NCBI GenBank assembly: GCA_022822725.1
Contig: JAJEAN010000007.1
Coordinates: forward strand, 259,435-323,434
DNA: 64,000 nucleotides
Source: Candidatus Latescibacterota bacterium
Lineage (GTDB): Bacteria > JAAXHH01
Direction: 5' to 3'
This document shows, in pieces, positions 1-9,024 of this stretch. The notes under the pieces are model-generated. The model had not been told where the DNA came from. It ran no database searches and saw only the letters and a program-made list of their open reading frames with translations. Position 1 is the first letter of the stretch; each line of letters begins with the position of its first letter. The translations under genes were made by a program, and so were the position numbers.

Positions 1-2
1 GA

Positions 3-1934
3 AGCGGCCCCCTGGCCGGCACCTTCAGGGTCGCGACGACACTGCAGTCCCAGTACGACCTGGAGGCGGGAAGCTACGACGAGACCGCGGCGGGACGGGG
101 AGGACGCCTGGAGGGGACGTTGAGCGGCGCGCTGCCCTGGTTCGGGGACCGTGGCGGCTATTTCCTTTCAGGCCAGATCCTGAGCGACGGGCACCATATC
201 CCCCACAACAGCCGTTCGCTGGCCACGGTGGCGGGCAACCTGGTATTCAAGCCCTATCCCCTCATGAAGCTGAAGATCAGCGGTCACTACTTCCGCCAGC
301 GCCATCTTCAGTATGACCACCGCAATCAGAATGGACTTTCATACGATTTCAACCCGGACGGGCTTCCGGAACGTCAGGCCGGCAGCCAGGCGCTCAACCT
401 GACCGTCAGCCAGAACATCAGTCCGCGGCTCTTCTATACCGCTCGGTTTTACAGGTATGCCACCAACAGCATACTGTTTCCCACCATGCTGGCGGACAGT
501 TACTGGTCGGAGTGGCCGGGTTATTCGGAGGACGATCTGGGCCAGTACAACGGATCAATCTACGAGTCCACCCAGTTGCCGTCCGATAAATACGAGGGAC
601 TGCCGTTTACGGAAGGCAGCGACTTCTTCCCGCTGTACCGCGACGCCCGATCGACCTATTACGGCGCCAGGGCTGACCTGAACGGGCAGGTCACCTACTG
701 GAGCCAGGTCCGGGCGGGGATCGAAGCGCAGTGGTACCGGCTGGACTGGAACGAACGGTCGTTCCTGCAGACCGTACCGCAGGGTCAGCGGTACACCGTC
801 AATCCGGTGGAGGGCGCCCTTTACTTTCAGAACAGGCTGGAGTTGAACCGGTTGATCGTGGACGCCGGGCTCCGGGTGGACTACCTGGACACGAGCCAGC
901 GGTTCTTCGTCGATCTCCCTTCGGGCCAGGCCGCGCAACGGGACAACTCGACCAAGATACGGCTGAGTCCCCGTCTGGGCGTATCCCACTCCTTCACGCC
1001 GAGGAGCCTGCTCCGGTTCAACTACGGCTACTTCTACCAGCCGCCGGAATTTCGACATGCCTATACGAACCTGCGGCGCGACTTCAGCGGCGATTCACCG
1101 CGCCTGGGGAATCCCGACCTGGCCCCCCAGAAGACCGTGGCTTACGAGTTCGGCCTCGAGCATATGCTCACCAGGGACGTCCGCGTCGGATTCACGGCAT
1201 CCTACAAGACCATCTCGAACCTGACTTCCACGGCGCAGGTCCAGTTTCCCGGCGGGATGTATTACATCTTCAACAACGCGGACTTCGGTTCCGTGCGCAG
1301 CATGGAGCTGATCGTGAAACGGGACGTGTCGCGCGTGGTTTCCGGTTCCTTCAACTACACCTATTCCATCGCCCGGGGAAGCGCGTCAACGCCCCAGGAG
1401 CGCGCGGATCAGGCCAGGCCGGCCGGCTCCGCCGATACCGCGGAAAGAGGCTATTTCCCGCTCGCCTTCGACCAGCGGCACACCCTGAAAGCCGTGGTGA
1501 ATGTGCTTGCGCCCGAGACGGTACAGCGGCGCATACTGGGCGTACCGCTTCGGGGGTGGGGTTTGTCCCTGGTCGGTTATTTCGGCAGCGGCCTGCCCTA
1601 CACGCCGACCAACGCCCTGCGCGAGCGAACGGAGATCGGGCGGAACCAGGCGCGCCTGCCGGCCTTCGCCAACGTCGACCTGCGCGTAAGGAAGCGCTTC
1701 AGGGCCGGCCGATACGCCTACACGTTGTTCTCGGAATTCCGGAACGTGTTCGACCGGCGGAACGTCGTGAGCGTTTACGCCAATACGGGCCGCCCGGGAG
1801 ACGACGGTTATACCCTTGAGTCGTTCACGGGCCGGTCGGAAGAGTTTGTCCGGCTGCGGCGCCTTCTAAGCCTTGATCCCCAGCAGTACGCTCCGCCACG
1901 GGAGATCCGGTTCGGTTTCGAAATCGGCTTCTGA
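3..1934 (+). CDS. TonB-dependent receptor, C-terminal part (5' end outside window)
   Basis: The reading frame is open to the left edge of the window, so only the last 643 residues are visible. They read as the beta-barrel of a TonB-dependent outer-membrane receptor: long alternating strands rich in Tyr, Phe and Arg, a late barrel segment with NVDLRVRKRF and FRNVFDRRNV, and a terminal aromatic residue (FEIGF), the usual barrel-assembly signal. The plug domain and TonB box must lie upstream. The substrate cannot be inferred from what is visible. The gene converges with the VOC gene, whose stop is 11 bp away. The TTG at 120 is an internal codon, not a start. Confidence 0.85.
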   Translation, partial: SGPLAGTFRVATTLQSQYDLEAGSYDETAAGRGGRLEGTLSGALPWFGDRGGYFLSGQILSDGHHIPHNSRSLATVAGNLVFKPYPLMKLKISGHYFRQRHLQYDHRNQNGLSYDFNPDGLPERQAGSQALNLTVSQNISPRLFYTARFYRYATNSILFPTMLADSYWSEWPGYSEDDLGQYNGSIYESTQLPSDKYEGLPFTEGSDFFPLYRDARSTYYGARADLNGQVTYWSQVRAGIEAQWYRLDWNERSFLQTVPQGQRYTVNPVEGALYFQNRLELNRLIVDAGLRVDYLDTSQRFFVDLPSGQAAQRDNSTKIRLSPRLGVSHSFTPRSLLRFNYGYFYQPPEFRHAYTNLRRDFSGDSPRLGNPDLAPQKTVAYEFGLEHMLTRDVRVGFTASYKTISNLTSTAQVQFPGGMYYIFNNADFGSVRSMELIVKRDVSRVVSGSFNYTYSIARGSASTPQERADQARPAGSADTAERGYFPLAFDQRHTLKAVVNVLAPETVQRRILGVPLRGWGLSLVGYFGSGLPYTPTNALRERTEIGRNQARLPAFANVDLRVRKRFRAGRYAYTLFSEFRNVFDRRNVVSVYANTGRPGDDGYTLESFTGRSEEFVRLRRLLSLDPQQYAPPREIRFGFEIGF

Positions 1935-1944
1935 AGTCCCGGTC

Positions 1945-2346
1945 TCAGAGTGGTTTCGCCCGTTGCACCAGTTGCAGCGGCGCGCCTTCCGGATCGCGGA
2001 AGAAGAGCAGTATGTTCTCCCCGGCCTTGACCGGCGGACCTTCCAGTTGTACCCCCTTCGATTCCAGCACGGAAACCGCTTCGTCCATGTCATCCACGTT
2101 GAAGGCGATGTGCACGTGGGAGGTCCGGATGTCGGAGAGTTCCGTGTCGTCGCCATCGGGCATGGCAATGATCTCGATGAAACAGGTTCCGGCGGGGTCC
2201 CGGACGAAGTAGAAATTCGCGTCGTTCCCGGGGTTGTTGAACTTGAGCGCGATTTCGAAGCCCAGTACGTCGCAGTACCACTTCGCCGCGGCGTCCGTGT
2301 CCCGGTAGGCCACGGCTACATGCTCCAGTGCGTTTATCTTTACCAA
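1945..2346 (-). CDS. VOC-family (glyoxalase/dioxygenase fold) protein
   Basis: A 133-residue single-domain vicinal-oxygen-chelate protein with two beta-alpha-beta-beta-beta modules. Candidate metal ligands are His9 (LEHVAVA), Glu58 (CFIEII) and His77/His79 (SHVHIAF). The fourth position, normally Glu in glyoxalase I, is Gln125 (PLQLVQ), so classical lactoylglutathione lyase activity is doubtful. The start is TTG at 2346, chosen because an AAGGAG Shine-Dalgarno lies about 8 nt upstream. It is downstream of, and co-directional with, the RNB exonuclease (gap 18 bp), so the two are probably co-transcribed. Substrate unknown. Confidence 0.8.
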   Translation of the reverse strand: MVKINALEHVAVAYRDTDAAAKWYCDVLGFEIALKFNNPGNDANFYFVRDPAGTCFIEIIAMPDGDDTELSDIRTSHVHIAFNVDDMDEAVSVLESKGVQLEGPPVKAGENILLFFRDPEGAPLQLVQRAKPL

Positions 2347-2364
2347 GGAAAAGCTCCTTCCTGT

Positions 2365-4395
2365 TCAGGAGTGATCTGTAACCTGCCGCAATCTCAGCGT
2401 TCCCGACCACGGGTCGATTGCGACGGGAGTCAACACGATTTCTTCACCCGGTGCAGGCCGGTCCTCCAACTTGACCGCCATGCGCGTTCCGAAATCCGGA
2501 AACTCGACCAGGACGTTCCGTTCCCGCACCTCGAGGACGATCGCCCTGACGAGGACGTCTCTCTGGTGCTTGAGGTGCTTGAGCAGCCAGTACCATTCCC
2601 GGCGGGCCTGGATCTTGTTCAGTATCCTGCTGCGTTCGAGGGCGGACAGTTCATCCATCATCTCGTCGGCGTCGTAGGCCGGGGGTCCATCCTTAAGGGC
2701 CGCCCGCAACTGCCGCTGAAGGACCAGGTCGGCGTATCGCCGGATCGGCGACGTGATCTGGCAGTAGGTGTCTACGCCCAGTGTGGCGTGCGGACGGGAA
2801 GTCAGGCTGAGTTCGAGAGGCTTCATTCTTCTCAGGACCAGGAAGCGCCAGACCGCGTCGTGCTCGGACTGCTCCAGGTCGCCCAGGTCGGTCTCGGCCT
2901 GGGTACGGTAAATCGCGGGCATGCCGCGGCCGGCCAGGTACGACGCCGCGGTCCGGTTGGCGAGGATCATCAGTTCCGACACAATGTGTTCGGACCGCGT
3001 GGAAGTGTCCCTGAGCACGATCCGGATGCGTTTCTCGCCGTCTACCTTGATCGAAACGACGCTGCGTTCCAGGTCGACCGCGCCCTGGTCGATGCGACGC
3101 TGGTAGAAGACGTCCACCGCCTGGTTCAGGATCTGCAGTACTTCGGCCCAGGGTTGCTCGATCGTCCCCAACAACCGGTTGGCTTCGTCGTAGGACAATC
3201 TCGCCCGGTTGACGATCAAGGTCGGCATGATCCGGGAATCCAGCAGCTCGAAGTCCGATGACAGCGTGAAGAAGAAACTGATGGCACAGCGCCTTTCGCC
3301 TTCGAGTAACGCACCGTGGTCCTGGGAGAGGCTGGCCGGCAGCATGGGGATGTGCCGCTCCGGCAGGTAGAGGGACGACATCCTTTCCCGTGCCGCGGCG
3401 TCCAGGACCGAATCCCGGGGCACGAGGTCCGCCACGTCGGTGATATGCACGCCGATCCGGTAGCCGTCCTCGGTCCGTTCCGCGGACAGGGCGTCGTCTA
3501 TATCCTGCGTGGTCGCATCGTCTATCGACAGGATCGGCAACCCGGTCAGGTCTTCCCGGCCGGATTCGGTGGACCGGCAGGCCGCGGCGAATTCAAGTAC
3601 CTCGTCGGAAAACTCGGTCGGAATCTCGTAACGCAGCAGATCGAGGTTTTCGTCTTCGTCCCAGAACCCCTTGCGTACCATGACCTCGAAGACGGACCGC
3701 TGCGGATCGCCGCCCGCCAGGGAGGGCATTTCCTTCAGCAGGACCCGCACCTGGTCGATCGCGGCGCACTCATCGCCCTGAATGACGTACTCCCGAAGGT
3801 GGGACAGCCACCGCTTCTGGCGGTTCGTGAGGGATTGGAGGTCCTGTTGCATGTCGTCCGCGAGCCAGCGTTCAAACCCTTCCCGCTCGGCGTCCACGGC
3901 GTGCTGCCGGGCCTCTTTGTCCAGTATGCTTCTGACCTGTTCGGAGGTGCGGGACGTGAATCCGTTGTCCCGTTCGCAGAAGTACAGGCACCGTCGGCTC
4001 AGGTGCAACTGCATGGCCGCCCGCTGTTCGTCCGAGCCGGGTTCGCCCCAGTACAGTTCTCCGATGTCTTCCGAGGTGAATACGGTGGGGTCGTCCTTGA
4101 GGATCTCCCAGACCTCTTCAAGGTCGAAGGAAAGGGCCTGCTCCTCGATTTTCCGCCGGACGGCCAGCATCTCCGACAGGTCGCGGACCCGGATATCGGT
4201 ATACCGCACGATGGGGTCCGTCGAGATGTCCATGACCCGATTGGCGGAGGTCGCCACCTTGAGTTTCTTCCTGGAAACCGCCTGCAGCATGCCGATCTGA
4301 ATGTCCCCGCGATGACGGAAGATGATCAGGTCGCCGATATGCACGGAGCGCTCGTTCCTATCGGATTCCAGCCGTTTGAACACGCGTGTTTTCAT
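2365..4395 (-). CDS. RNB-domain 3'-5' exoribonuclease (RNase II/R family)
   Basis: About 676 residues. The RNB catalytic core is clear near residues 286-305: LSIDDATTQDIDDAL carries the cluster of Asp residues that bind the two Mg ions in RNase II and RNase R, followed by the conserved GVHITDVAD and LPERHIPMLP segments. The protein degrades single-stranded RNA processively. The N-terminal ~250 residues replace the canonical cold-shock domains with a less conserved region; the C-terminus has a short S1-like stretch (VRERNVLVEFPDFGTRMAV). The open frame extends to 4467, but ATG 4395 has an AGGA box and gives the family-like N-terminus MKTRVFKR. Closest in layout to the short RNase II-type proteins of cyanobacteria and plastids. 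Confidence 0.88.
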   Translation of the reverse strand: MKTRVFKRLESDRNERSVHIGDLIIFRHRGDIQIGMLQAVSRKKLKVATSANRVMDISTDPIVRYTDIRVRDLSEMLAVRRKIEEQALSFDLEEVWEILKDDPTVFTSEDIGELYWGEPGSDEQRAAMQLHLSRRCLYFCERDNGFTSRTSEQVRSILDKEARQHAVDAEREGFERWLADDMQQDLQSLTNRQKRWLSHLREYVIQGDECAAIDQVRVLLKEMPSLAGGDPQRSVFEVMVRKGFWDEDENLDLLRYEIPTEFSDEVLEFAAACRSTESGREDLTGLPILSIDDATTQDIDDALSAERTEDGYRIGVHITDVADLVPRDSVLDAAARERMSSLYLPERHIPMLPASLSQDHGALLEGERRCAISFFFTLSSDFELLDSRIMPTLIVNRARLSYDEANRLLGTIEQPWAEVLQILNQAVDVFYQRRIDQGAVDLERSVVSIKVDGEKRIRIVLRDTSTRSEHIVSELMILANRTAASYLAGRGMPAIYRTQAETDLGDLEQSEHDAVWRFLVLRRMKPLELSLTSRPHATLGVDTYCQITSPIRRYADLVLQRQLRAALKDGPPAYDADEMMDELSALERSRILNKIQARREWYWLLKHLKHQRDVLVRAIVLEVRERNVLVEFPDFGTRMAVKLEDRPAPGEEIVLTPVAIDPWSGTLRLRQVTDHS

Positions 4396-4510
4396 GCGTT
4401 TATCCTGTGTCCGGGCCCGGTCAAAGTCAAGCGATTTCACGGGCGGCGGGTATACGGTTGACTTCATCCCGGCGATGGGATATCATGCCGATAGCCGGGT
4501 GCGAGGGCGC

Positions 4511-4570
4511 GGGACACCGGCGATTCGTAAGGGACACCGGCGATTCGAAAGGGACCAGGGCGATTCGAAA
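4511..4570 (+). repeat. 20-bp tandem repeat, three copies
   Basis: Three 20-bp units starting at 4511, 4531 and 4551. The first two differ at one base and the third at two or three. The array ends directly at the Shine-Dalgarno of the MBL hydrolase. See the finding on tandem duplications. Confidence 0.9.
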
Positions 4571-4579
4571 GGAAAGAGG

Positions 4580-5218
4580 ATGATATTCGAACAGATACAG
4601 AACGGGGGCGACCGGAACTTCGGTTACCTGGTGGCCGACGGGAAAACACGGAAGGCGGCGGCGGTCGACCCCTCCTACCGGCCCGAATACTACATACGGC
4701 GCGCGGGCGAACTGGACGTGGAACTGGCCTGCATCATCTGCACGCATTCCCATCATGACCACGTGAACGGCAACGACCACCTGATCGAGGAACTGGGCCT
4801 CGACGTGGTGATGTACCGGGACGCAGAGTACTTCTATGATATCGAAGTGGCCGATGGGGATATCTTCAGGCTGGGTGAGCTCGAACTGTCCGTGATCCAT
4901 ACGCCCGGACACTGCGAGGACGGCATGTGCCTGCTGGCGGAAGACAAGCTGATTACCGGGGATACGCTTTTCGTGGGCAAGGTGGGCGGCACGGCCACCG
5001 CAGATGAAGCGCGGAAGGAATACGACAGCCTGAGGCGCCTGATGGAACTGGATGACGGAATCGGGGTCTACCCGGGCCATGACTTCGGGGTAAAGCCATC
5101 TTCGACCATCGGTTACGAGCGTAATCACAACCCGTTTATCCAGCAGCCCACTTTTGAGGATTTCCTGCATCTCAAGGAAAACTGGACCGCCTACAAGTTG
5201 CAGCACAACATCCCGTAG
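4580..5218 (+). CDS. MBL-fold metallo-hydrolase, glyoxalase II-like
   Basis: A 212-residue metallo-beta-lactamase-fold hydrolase. The metal-binding signature THSHHDH lies at residues 55-61, with further ligands His111 (HTPGH), Asp128 (ITGDTLF) and His167 (YPGHDFG), the full binuclear set of hydroxyacylglutathione hydrolases and relatives. Probable role: hydrolysis of a thioester or persulfide-type substrate. It lacks the C-terminal helical domain of classical GloB, so it resembles the shorter GloB2/YcbL type. ATG 4580 is preferred over upstream in-frame codons because GGAAAGAGG precedes it immediately and the domain starts here. The upstream extension would translate the tandem repeat. Confidence 0.88.
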   Translation: MIFEQIQNGGDRNFGYLVADGKTRKAAAVDPSYRPEYYIRRAGELDVELACIICTHSHHDHVNGNDHLIEELGLDVVMYRDAEYFYDIEVADGDIFRLGELELSVIHTPGHCEDGMCLLAEDKLITGDTLFVGKVGGTATADEARKEYDSLRRLMELDDGIGVYPGHDFGVKPSSTIGYERNHNPFIQQPTFEDFLHLKENWTAYKLQHNIP

Positions 5219-5252
5219 ATCACCGCTCGACAGGGATCGCCCCCGATCAGGA

Positions 5253-6485
5253 TCACCGCACCCGTTCCAGCGACGATGCGACCTTCCGCACGGCGCCGGC
5301 CACGTCGTCCATATCCCCATCGGTGTATTGTTCGTTGAAGGAGAGCATCACGAGTTGGCCGAGTAGTTCGCGGGTTCTCGGACACAGCTCGTCCGCCTGC
5401 TCGAAGGTACGGTCCGTGTACGGGCTGAAGAAGGGGAAACGGGAGTTCCCGTAAGTCCGGTGTTCCGCGAGCGCCGCCGAACACTGGAATATCGGGTCGC
5501 CGATATAACCGGCGCTCGCGCCGATTCCTTCGGCGTTCAGCGCCCGGGCGAAGGTCTCGTTCGAATGCCCGGTGACCCGCATCGGATACGACCAGTAACT
5601 GTGCGTTGCACCCGGCGTAACCGGCGCAGGCACGATGCCGTCGAGGTCCTTGATCCCTTCGGACAGCCGCCCGCCAAGCCGGTTCCTCGATGCGACGACC
5701 CGGCCGACTTTTTCCAGTTGGGCCAGCCCCACCGCGGAATGGAGTTCCGTGATACGGCAGTTCATGCCCAGCGGTCCATACATGCGCGACCCCGCCCGAT
5801 CCCGGTCGTAGTGCTTGTCCGCGAAGCTCCTCATGCAGCGGCCCAGGGCGTCGTCGTTCGTGATGGTCATGCCGCCGTCCCCGGTGGTCATGTGCTTCGA
5901 CTGCTGGAAACTGAAGCAGCCGATGTCCCCGAAGGTACCCAGCAGCCGCCCCCGGTAACGCGTAAGGTGAGCCTGGCAGCAGTCCTCGATGAGCGGTATC
6001 CCCTTGCGGCGTGAAATCTCCGCCAGGGCCTCCATCCGGCAGGCGTTGCCGAAGAGGTGTATGGCGATGATCGCCCGCGTCCGTGGCGTGATGAGCCGTT
6101 CGACGTCATTGGGGTCCACGGTAAGCGTCTCCGGATCCGTGTCCGCGAAGACCGGCACGGCGTTCTGGTACAGGATCGGGATGATTGTGCCCAGGTCGGT
6201 GATCGCGCTCGTGATGATCTCATCCCCGGGTTCCGGGTTTACCGCGCCGACGGCGACATGCAGGGCCGCGGTTCCCGACGTGGATCCGATGGCGTGCTGC
6301 GCACCGTAGGTCTCGGCGAAACGGCTTTCGAAAAGCGGGGTGAGCTCGCCGCCCCAGCGAAAGAGGTTCTGGGACCGCAACGCCTTCGTGACGAGTTCTA
6401 TTTCTTCGTCACCGAATGGTGTCCGGGCGGGAAATGGGCGGGATTCCGTATCCCGGTAGGGCGACCCGCCGTGGAGGGCCAGCAT
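5253..6485 (-). CDS. DegT/DnrJ/EryC1/StrS-family PLP aminotransferase
   Basis: 410 residues with the fold-type I PLP layout of sugar aminotransferases. The PLP-phosphate loop is at STSGTAALH (residues 68-76), the Asp that contacts the pyridine nitrogen is in IEDCCQAH (about 166-173), and the Schiff-base lysine is Lys197 in FQQSKHMTTGDGG. Such enzymes usually aminate nucleotide-linked keto-sugars. No sugar-nucleotide genes are adjacent, so the substrate is open. The start is ATG 6485 with a GGGAGG Shine-Dalgarno 6 nt upstream. It converges with the MBL gene and lies downstream of the GNAT gene on the same strand. Confidence 0.9.
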   Translation of the reverse strand: MLALHGGSPYRDTESRPFPARTPFGDEEIELVTKALRSQNLFRWGGELTPLFESRFAETYGAQHAIGSTSGTAALHVAVGAVNPEPGDEIITSAITDLGTIIPILYQNAVPVFADTDPETLTVDPNDVERLITPRTRAIIAIHLFGNACRMEALAEISRRKGIPLIEDCCQAHLTRYRGRLLGTFGDIGCFSFQQSKHMTTGDGGMTITNDDALGRCMRSFADKHYDRDRAGSRMYGPLGMNCRITELHSAVGLAQLEKVGRVVASRNRLGGRLSEGIKDLDGIVPAPVTPGATHSYWSYPMRVTGHSNETFARALNAEGIGASAGYIGDPIFQCSAALAEHRTYGNSRFPFFSPYTDRTFEQADELCPRTRELLGQLVMLSFNEQYTDGDMDDVAGAVRKVASSLERVR

Positions 6486-6504
6486 GAAAGCCTCCCTGGC
6501 TTGC

Positions 6505-6533
6505 GGCCCGTCCCGATACCGACGGGCCTTTTT
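6505..6533 (+). terminator. Stem-loop with T-run, terminator-like on the + strand
   Basis: An 8-bp perfect stem (GGCCCGTC / GACGGGCC, 8-nt loop) is followed by TTTTT on the + strand. No + strand gene ends near it. On the - strand it lies between the GNAT stop and the DegT start without a following U-tract. Its orientation therefore does not match the flanking genes. It may stop antisense transcription or be a structured leader. Confidence 0.4.
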
Positions 6534-6575
6534 GGCTGCACTGAACGCCGATCCCGCATCGTGATCGCGAAAAGG

Positions 6576-7190
6576 TTACAGGTCCACCCGGTACCGGCAC
6601 TTCCACTTCGTGTCCCAGCTGTAAAGTGGATCGCTCGGGGGAATCGGGACGGTCTCCACCAGCGTGGAACCGATGATCTCGCAGGTCCTTCTGGACGCTA
6701 CGTTGTCGGGATTGCAGGTGATCCAGAGCGGGTTGATTCCGTGTGCCCGGGCGAGCGGCAGGATGAGCAGGCAACTGCGCGCGGCCAGCCGGCGGCCTCG
6801 AAAGGGCGGGTCCACGGAGTATCCGATATGACCGGCGTACTTTTCGATGTGCTCCGTGTGGCCGATGCGTAGGGACAACCTGCCCATCACGGTGTCCGGC
6901 CCACTCGGTCCGTCGAGTCCGACCGGTCCGCCAGGCCCTTCCTGCCCGTCGAGTCCGACCGGTCCGCCAGGTACTTCCGGTCCGTCGAGTCCGACCGTTC
7001 CGGGCGCCCGCACCATGTCGAAGATGTACTCGGGAACGATGCCGCGCCGCGCGTCGTCCTGCAGCGTCCCGTGGAGCCGCAACAGCAGATCACCGTCCAC
7101 GAGCACGCCCGGGTCGCGGAACTGAAACGGTACGTCCTCGACCCTGGATCGGTTCCTGAGGGTGGCAATTAACAGACTGAAGTGTTTCAT
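6576..7190 (-). CDS. GNAT-family N-acetyltransferase with a repeat-encoded Gly/Pro insert
   Basis: A 204-residue GNAT protein. The acetyl-CoA binding region is HIGYSVDPPFRGRRLAARS, with the usual R/Q-x-x-G/A-like turn in modified form, followed by LWITCNPDNVASRRTCE, which corresponds to beta5/alpha4 of the fold. Between the N-terminal half and this core lies an insert built of a 12-residue repeat (GLDGPEVPGGPV, GLDGQEGPGGPV, GLDGPSGP) encoded by a 36-bp DNA tandem repeat. Homologues would be expected to lack it. The start at ATG 7190 gives the domain-like MKHFSLL; longer in-frame starts would overlap ahcY deeply. Acceptor substrate unknown. It follows ahcY on the same strand (gap 65 bp). Confidence 0.8.
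   Translation of the reverse strand: MKHFSLLIATLRNRSRVEDVPFQFRDPGVLVDGDLLLRLHGTLQDDARRGIVPEYIFDMVRAPGTVGLDGPEVPGGPVGLDGQEGPGGPVGLDGPSGPDTVMGRLSLRIGHTEHIEKYAGHIGYSVDPPFRGRRLAARSCLLILPLARAHGINPLWITCNPDNVASRRTCEIIGSTLVETVPIPPSDPLYSWDTKWKCRYRVDL
6911..6990. repeat. 36-bp in-frame tandem repeat inside the GNAT gene
   Basis: The motif CGTCGAGTCCGACCG recurs with a period of 36 bp (copies begin at 6911, 6947 and 6983). The unit is a multiple of three, so the frame is kept, and it encodes a collagen-like Gly/Pro-rich 12-mer. Confidence 0.9.
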
Positions 7191-7255
7191 CGAGATGGGT
7201 GGACATCCCCCGCGGCTTTCCGGGGAAGGCTGATGGTCCACGCCCCTCGCGCCCG

Positions 7256-8698
7256 TCAGTATCGATAGTGATCGGGTTTGTAGGGGCCTTCGATGGGAAC
7301 GCCGATGTAATCCGCCTGGTTCCGGGACAGCCTTGTAAGCTTCACGCCCAGTTTGCTCAGATGAAGCCTGGCCACCTCCTCGTCCAGGTGTTTCGGCAAG
7401 GTCGTCACTCCGGTTTCGTGTTCGTTGAGCCGCAGGTCGATCTGCGCGATCACCTGGTTGGTGAAGGAACTGGACATGACAAAGGAAGGATGGCCGGTGG
7501 CGCATCCCAGGTTTACCAGTCTCCCCTCCGCGAGCAGGAAAACGGCGTGACCGTCGGGAAATACGAACTTGTCCACCTGGGGCTTGATGGGCTGTCTCAC
7601 GATGCCCGGATATTCGTTCAGCGCGTCCACCTGGATTTCGTTGTCGAAGTGCCCGATGTTGCAGACAATGGCCTGGTCCTGCATCTGTTCCATGTGTTCG
7701 ACGCGGATGATGTCCCGGTTCCCCGTTGTCGTAACGAAGATCTGGCCCTGGTCCAGCACGTCTTCGATGGTGGTCACCTCGTAACCTTCCATGGCGGCCT
7801 GAAGCGCGCAGATGGGGTCGATCTCCGTGATCACCACACGCGCGCCGAATCCCCGCATCGACTGGGCGCACCCCTTGCCCACGTCGCCGTATCCGCAGAC
7901 GACGACGGTCTTCCCGGCGACCATGACGTCGAGGGCGCGCTTGAGACCGTCCGCGAGGGATTCGCGGCAGCCGTAGAGATTGTCAAACTTGGACTTGGTC
8001 ACCGAATCGTTGACGTTGATGGCCGGGAACAGAAGCTTGCCTTCATCCATCATCTGGTAAAGCCGGTGGACGCCCGTGGTCGTTTCTTCTGAGACGCCGC
8101 GTATGTTCGCGCTCATGTCGTGCCAGAATTGCGGGTTCCGGTCCAGTTGCCGACGGAGTATTTCGTTGATGATCTGCAGCTCCCGGTTGTCCGTGGGTTC
8201 ATCCAGTATGGCCGGGTCGTCCTCGGCCTCCACGCCACGGTGGATGAGGAGCGTGGCATCGCCGCCGTCGTCCACGATCTGTGTGGGGCCGGTCTCGCCT
8301 TCGAAGGTCAACGCCTGCAGGGTGCAGGCCCAGTATTCCTCCAGGCTTTCCCCCTTCCACGCGAAGACGGGAACACCGTCGTCCGCGATGGCGGCTGCCG
8401 CGTGATCCTGGGTCGAGAAGATGTTGCAGGAGGCCCATCGAATGTCGGCGCCCAGGGCCCTGAGTGTCTGGATGAGCACGGCGGTCTGTATCGTCATGTG
8501 GAGGGAACCCATGATACGCGTGTCCCGCAACGGCTGTTCGCGGCCGTATTTCTCTCGGACGGCCATCAGCCCGGGCATCTCCTGTTCGGCGATGGCGATT
8601 TCACGGTGGCCCAGTTCCGCCTCGGCCAGGTCGGCCACCTTGTAAGGCAGGCCGGAATAGTCGGGCAATTCGATGGTGGTCGGCAGTTCCTGCGACAT
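7256..8698 (-). CDS. ahcY: S-adenosylhomocysteine hydrolase
   Basis: 480 residues, full length for the family. Splits S-adenosylhomocysteine into adenosine and homocysteine and so keeps methyltransferases running. Visible signatures: [20 protein letters not shown] in the substrate domain, [22 protein letters not shown] with the catalytic Lys/Asp pair, the NAD-binding loop [12 protein letters not shown], and the C-terminal KPDHYRY whose Lys/Tyr reach the partner subunit's NAD. ATG 8698 has an AAGGAG Shine-Dalgarno 9 nt upstream; the longer frame to 8749 lacks one. A sigma-70-like promoter lies at 8767-8795. mtnP, another enzyme of the SAM by-product cycle, is elsewhere in the window. Confidence 0.97.
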   Translation of the reverse strand: MSQELPTTIELPDYSGLPYKVADLAEAELGHREIAIAEQEMPGLMAVREKYGREQPLRDTRIMGSLHMTIQTAVLIQTLRALGADIRWASCNIFSTQDHAAAAIADDGVPVFAWKGESLEEYWACTLQALTFEGETGPTQIVDDGGDATLLIHRGVEAEDDPAILDEPTDNRELQIINEILRRQLDRNPQFWHDMSANIRGVSEETTTGVHRLYQMMDEGKLLFPAINVNDSVTKSKFDNLYGCRESLADGLKRALDVMVAGKTVVVCGYGDVGKGCAQSMRGFGARVVITEIDPICALQAAMEGYEVTTIEDVLDQGQIFVTTTGNRDIIRVEHMEQMQDQAIVCNIGHFDNEIQVDALNEYPGIVRQPIKPQVDKFVFPDGHAVFLLAEGRLVNLGCATGHPSFVMSSSFTNQVIAQIDLRLNEHETGVTTLPKHLDEEVARLHLSKLGVKLTRLSRNQADYIGVPIEGPYKPDHYRY

Positions 8699-8766
8699 GT
8701 ATATACACTCCTTGATTCCGTTTTTGGGTCTGCAGTCCATTAAATCCATGCTGAAAATCGCCCTTT

Positions 8767-8795
8767 ATTATACGAGGTAGACTTCCTGAATGCAA
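8767..8795 (-). promoter_or_regulatory. Sigma-70-like promoter of ahcY
   Basis: On the - strand, TTGCAT is separated from a perfect TATAAT by 17 bp. It lies about 70 nt upstream of the ahcY start. No SAH-riboswitch-like structure was recognised in the leader. Confidence 0.6.
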
Positions 8796-8881
8796 CAACC
8801 ACGTTAGCCGGCGGCGGGCGGTTGCGGCGTCCACCGGGAACCATGCCGCCTTCCCGGCACCCGGCGCCGGTCAAAAACCCC

Positions 8882-8910
8882 TTGATCACGCTTCCGGTGC
8901 GTCTTATAGT
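8882..8910 (+). promoter_or_regulatory. Sigma-70-like promoter upstream of the Trm112-like gene
   Basis: TTGATC, 17-bp spacer, TATAGT. It leaves a leader of about 110 nt before the ATG at 9025 and is divergent from the ahcY promoter 90 bp away. Confidence 0.5.
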
Positions 8911-9024
8911 CTGTCCCAACCACGACCTTTCAACGCGCGGGTCGTCCAGGGACAGTCGGCCCGGCGACCCGAGGCATAGGACGCCTGGACGCGGCACCGC
9001 ATGCCATCGGACGCGGAGTAAAGC

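Noticed and set aside
3-119. Start of the first gene at position 120
   Set aside because: The codon at 120 is TTG inside an already open frame that continues to the window edge with barrel-like sequence, so the gene is truncated by the window.
6576-7871. 431-residue frame containing the GNAT protein
   Set aside because: Its first two hundred residues are antiparallel-frame noise inside ahcY; only the part from 7190 has domain character.
8699-8830. SAH riboswitch upstream of ahcY
   Set aside because: The leader is GC-rich, but I could not find the conserved SAH-binding core or its pseudoknot partners. Only a promoter was kept.
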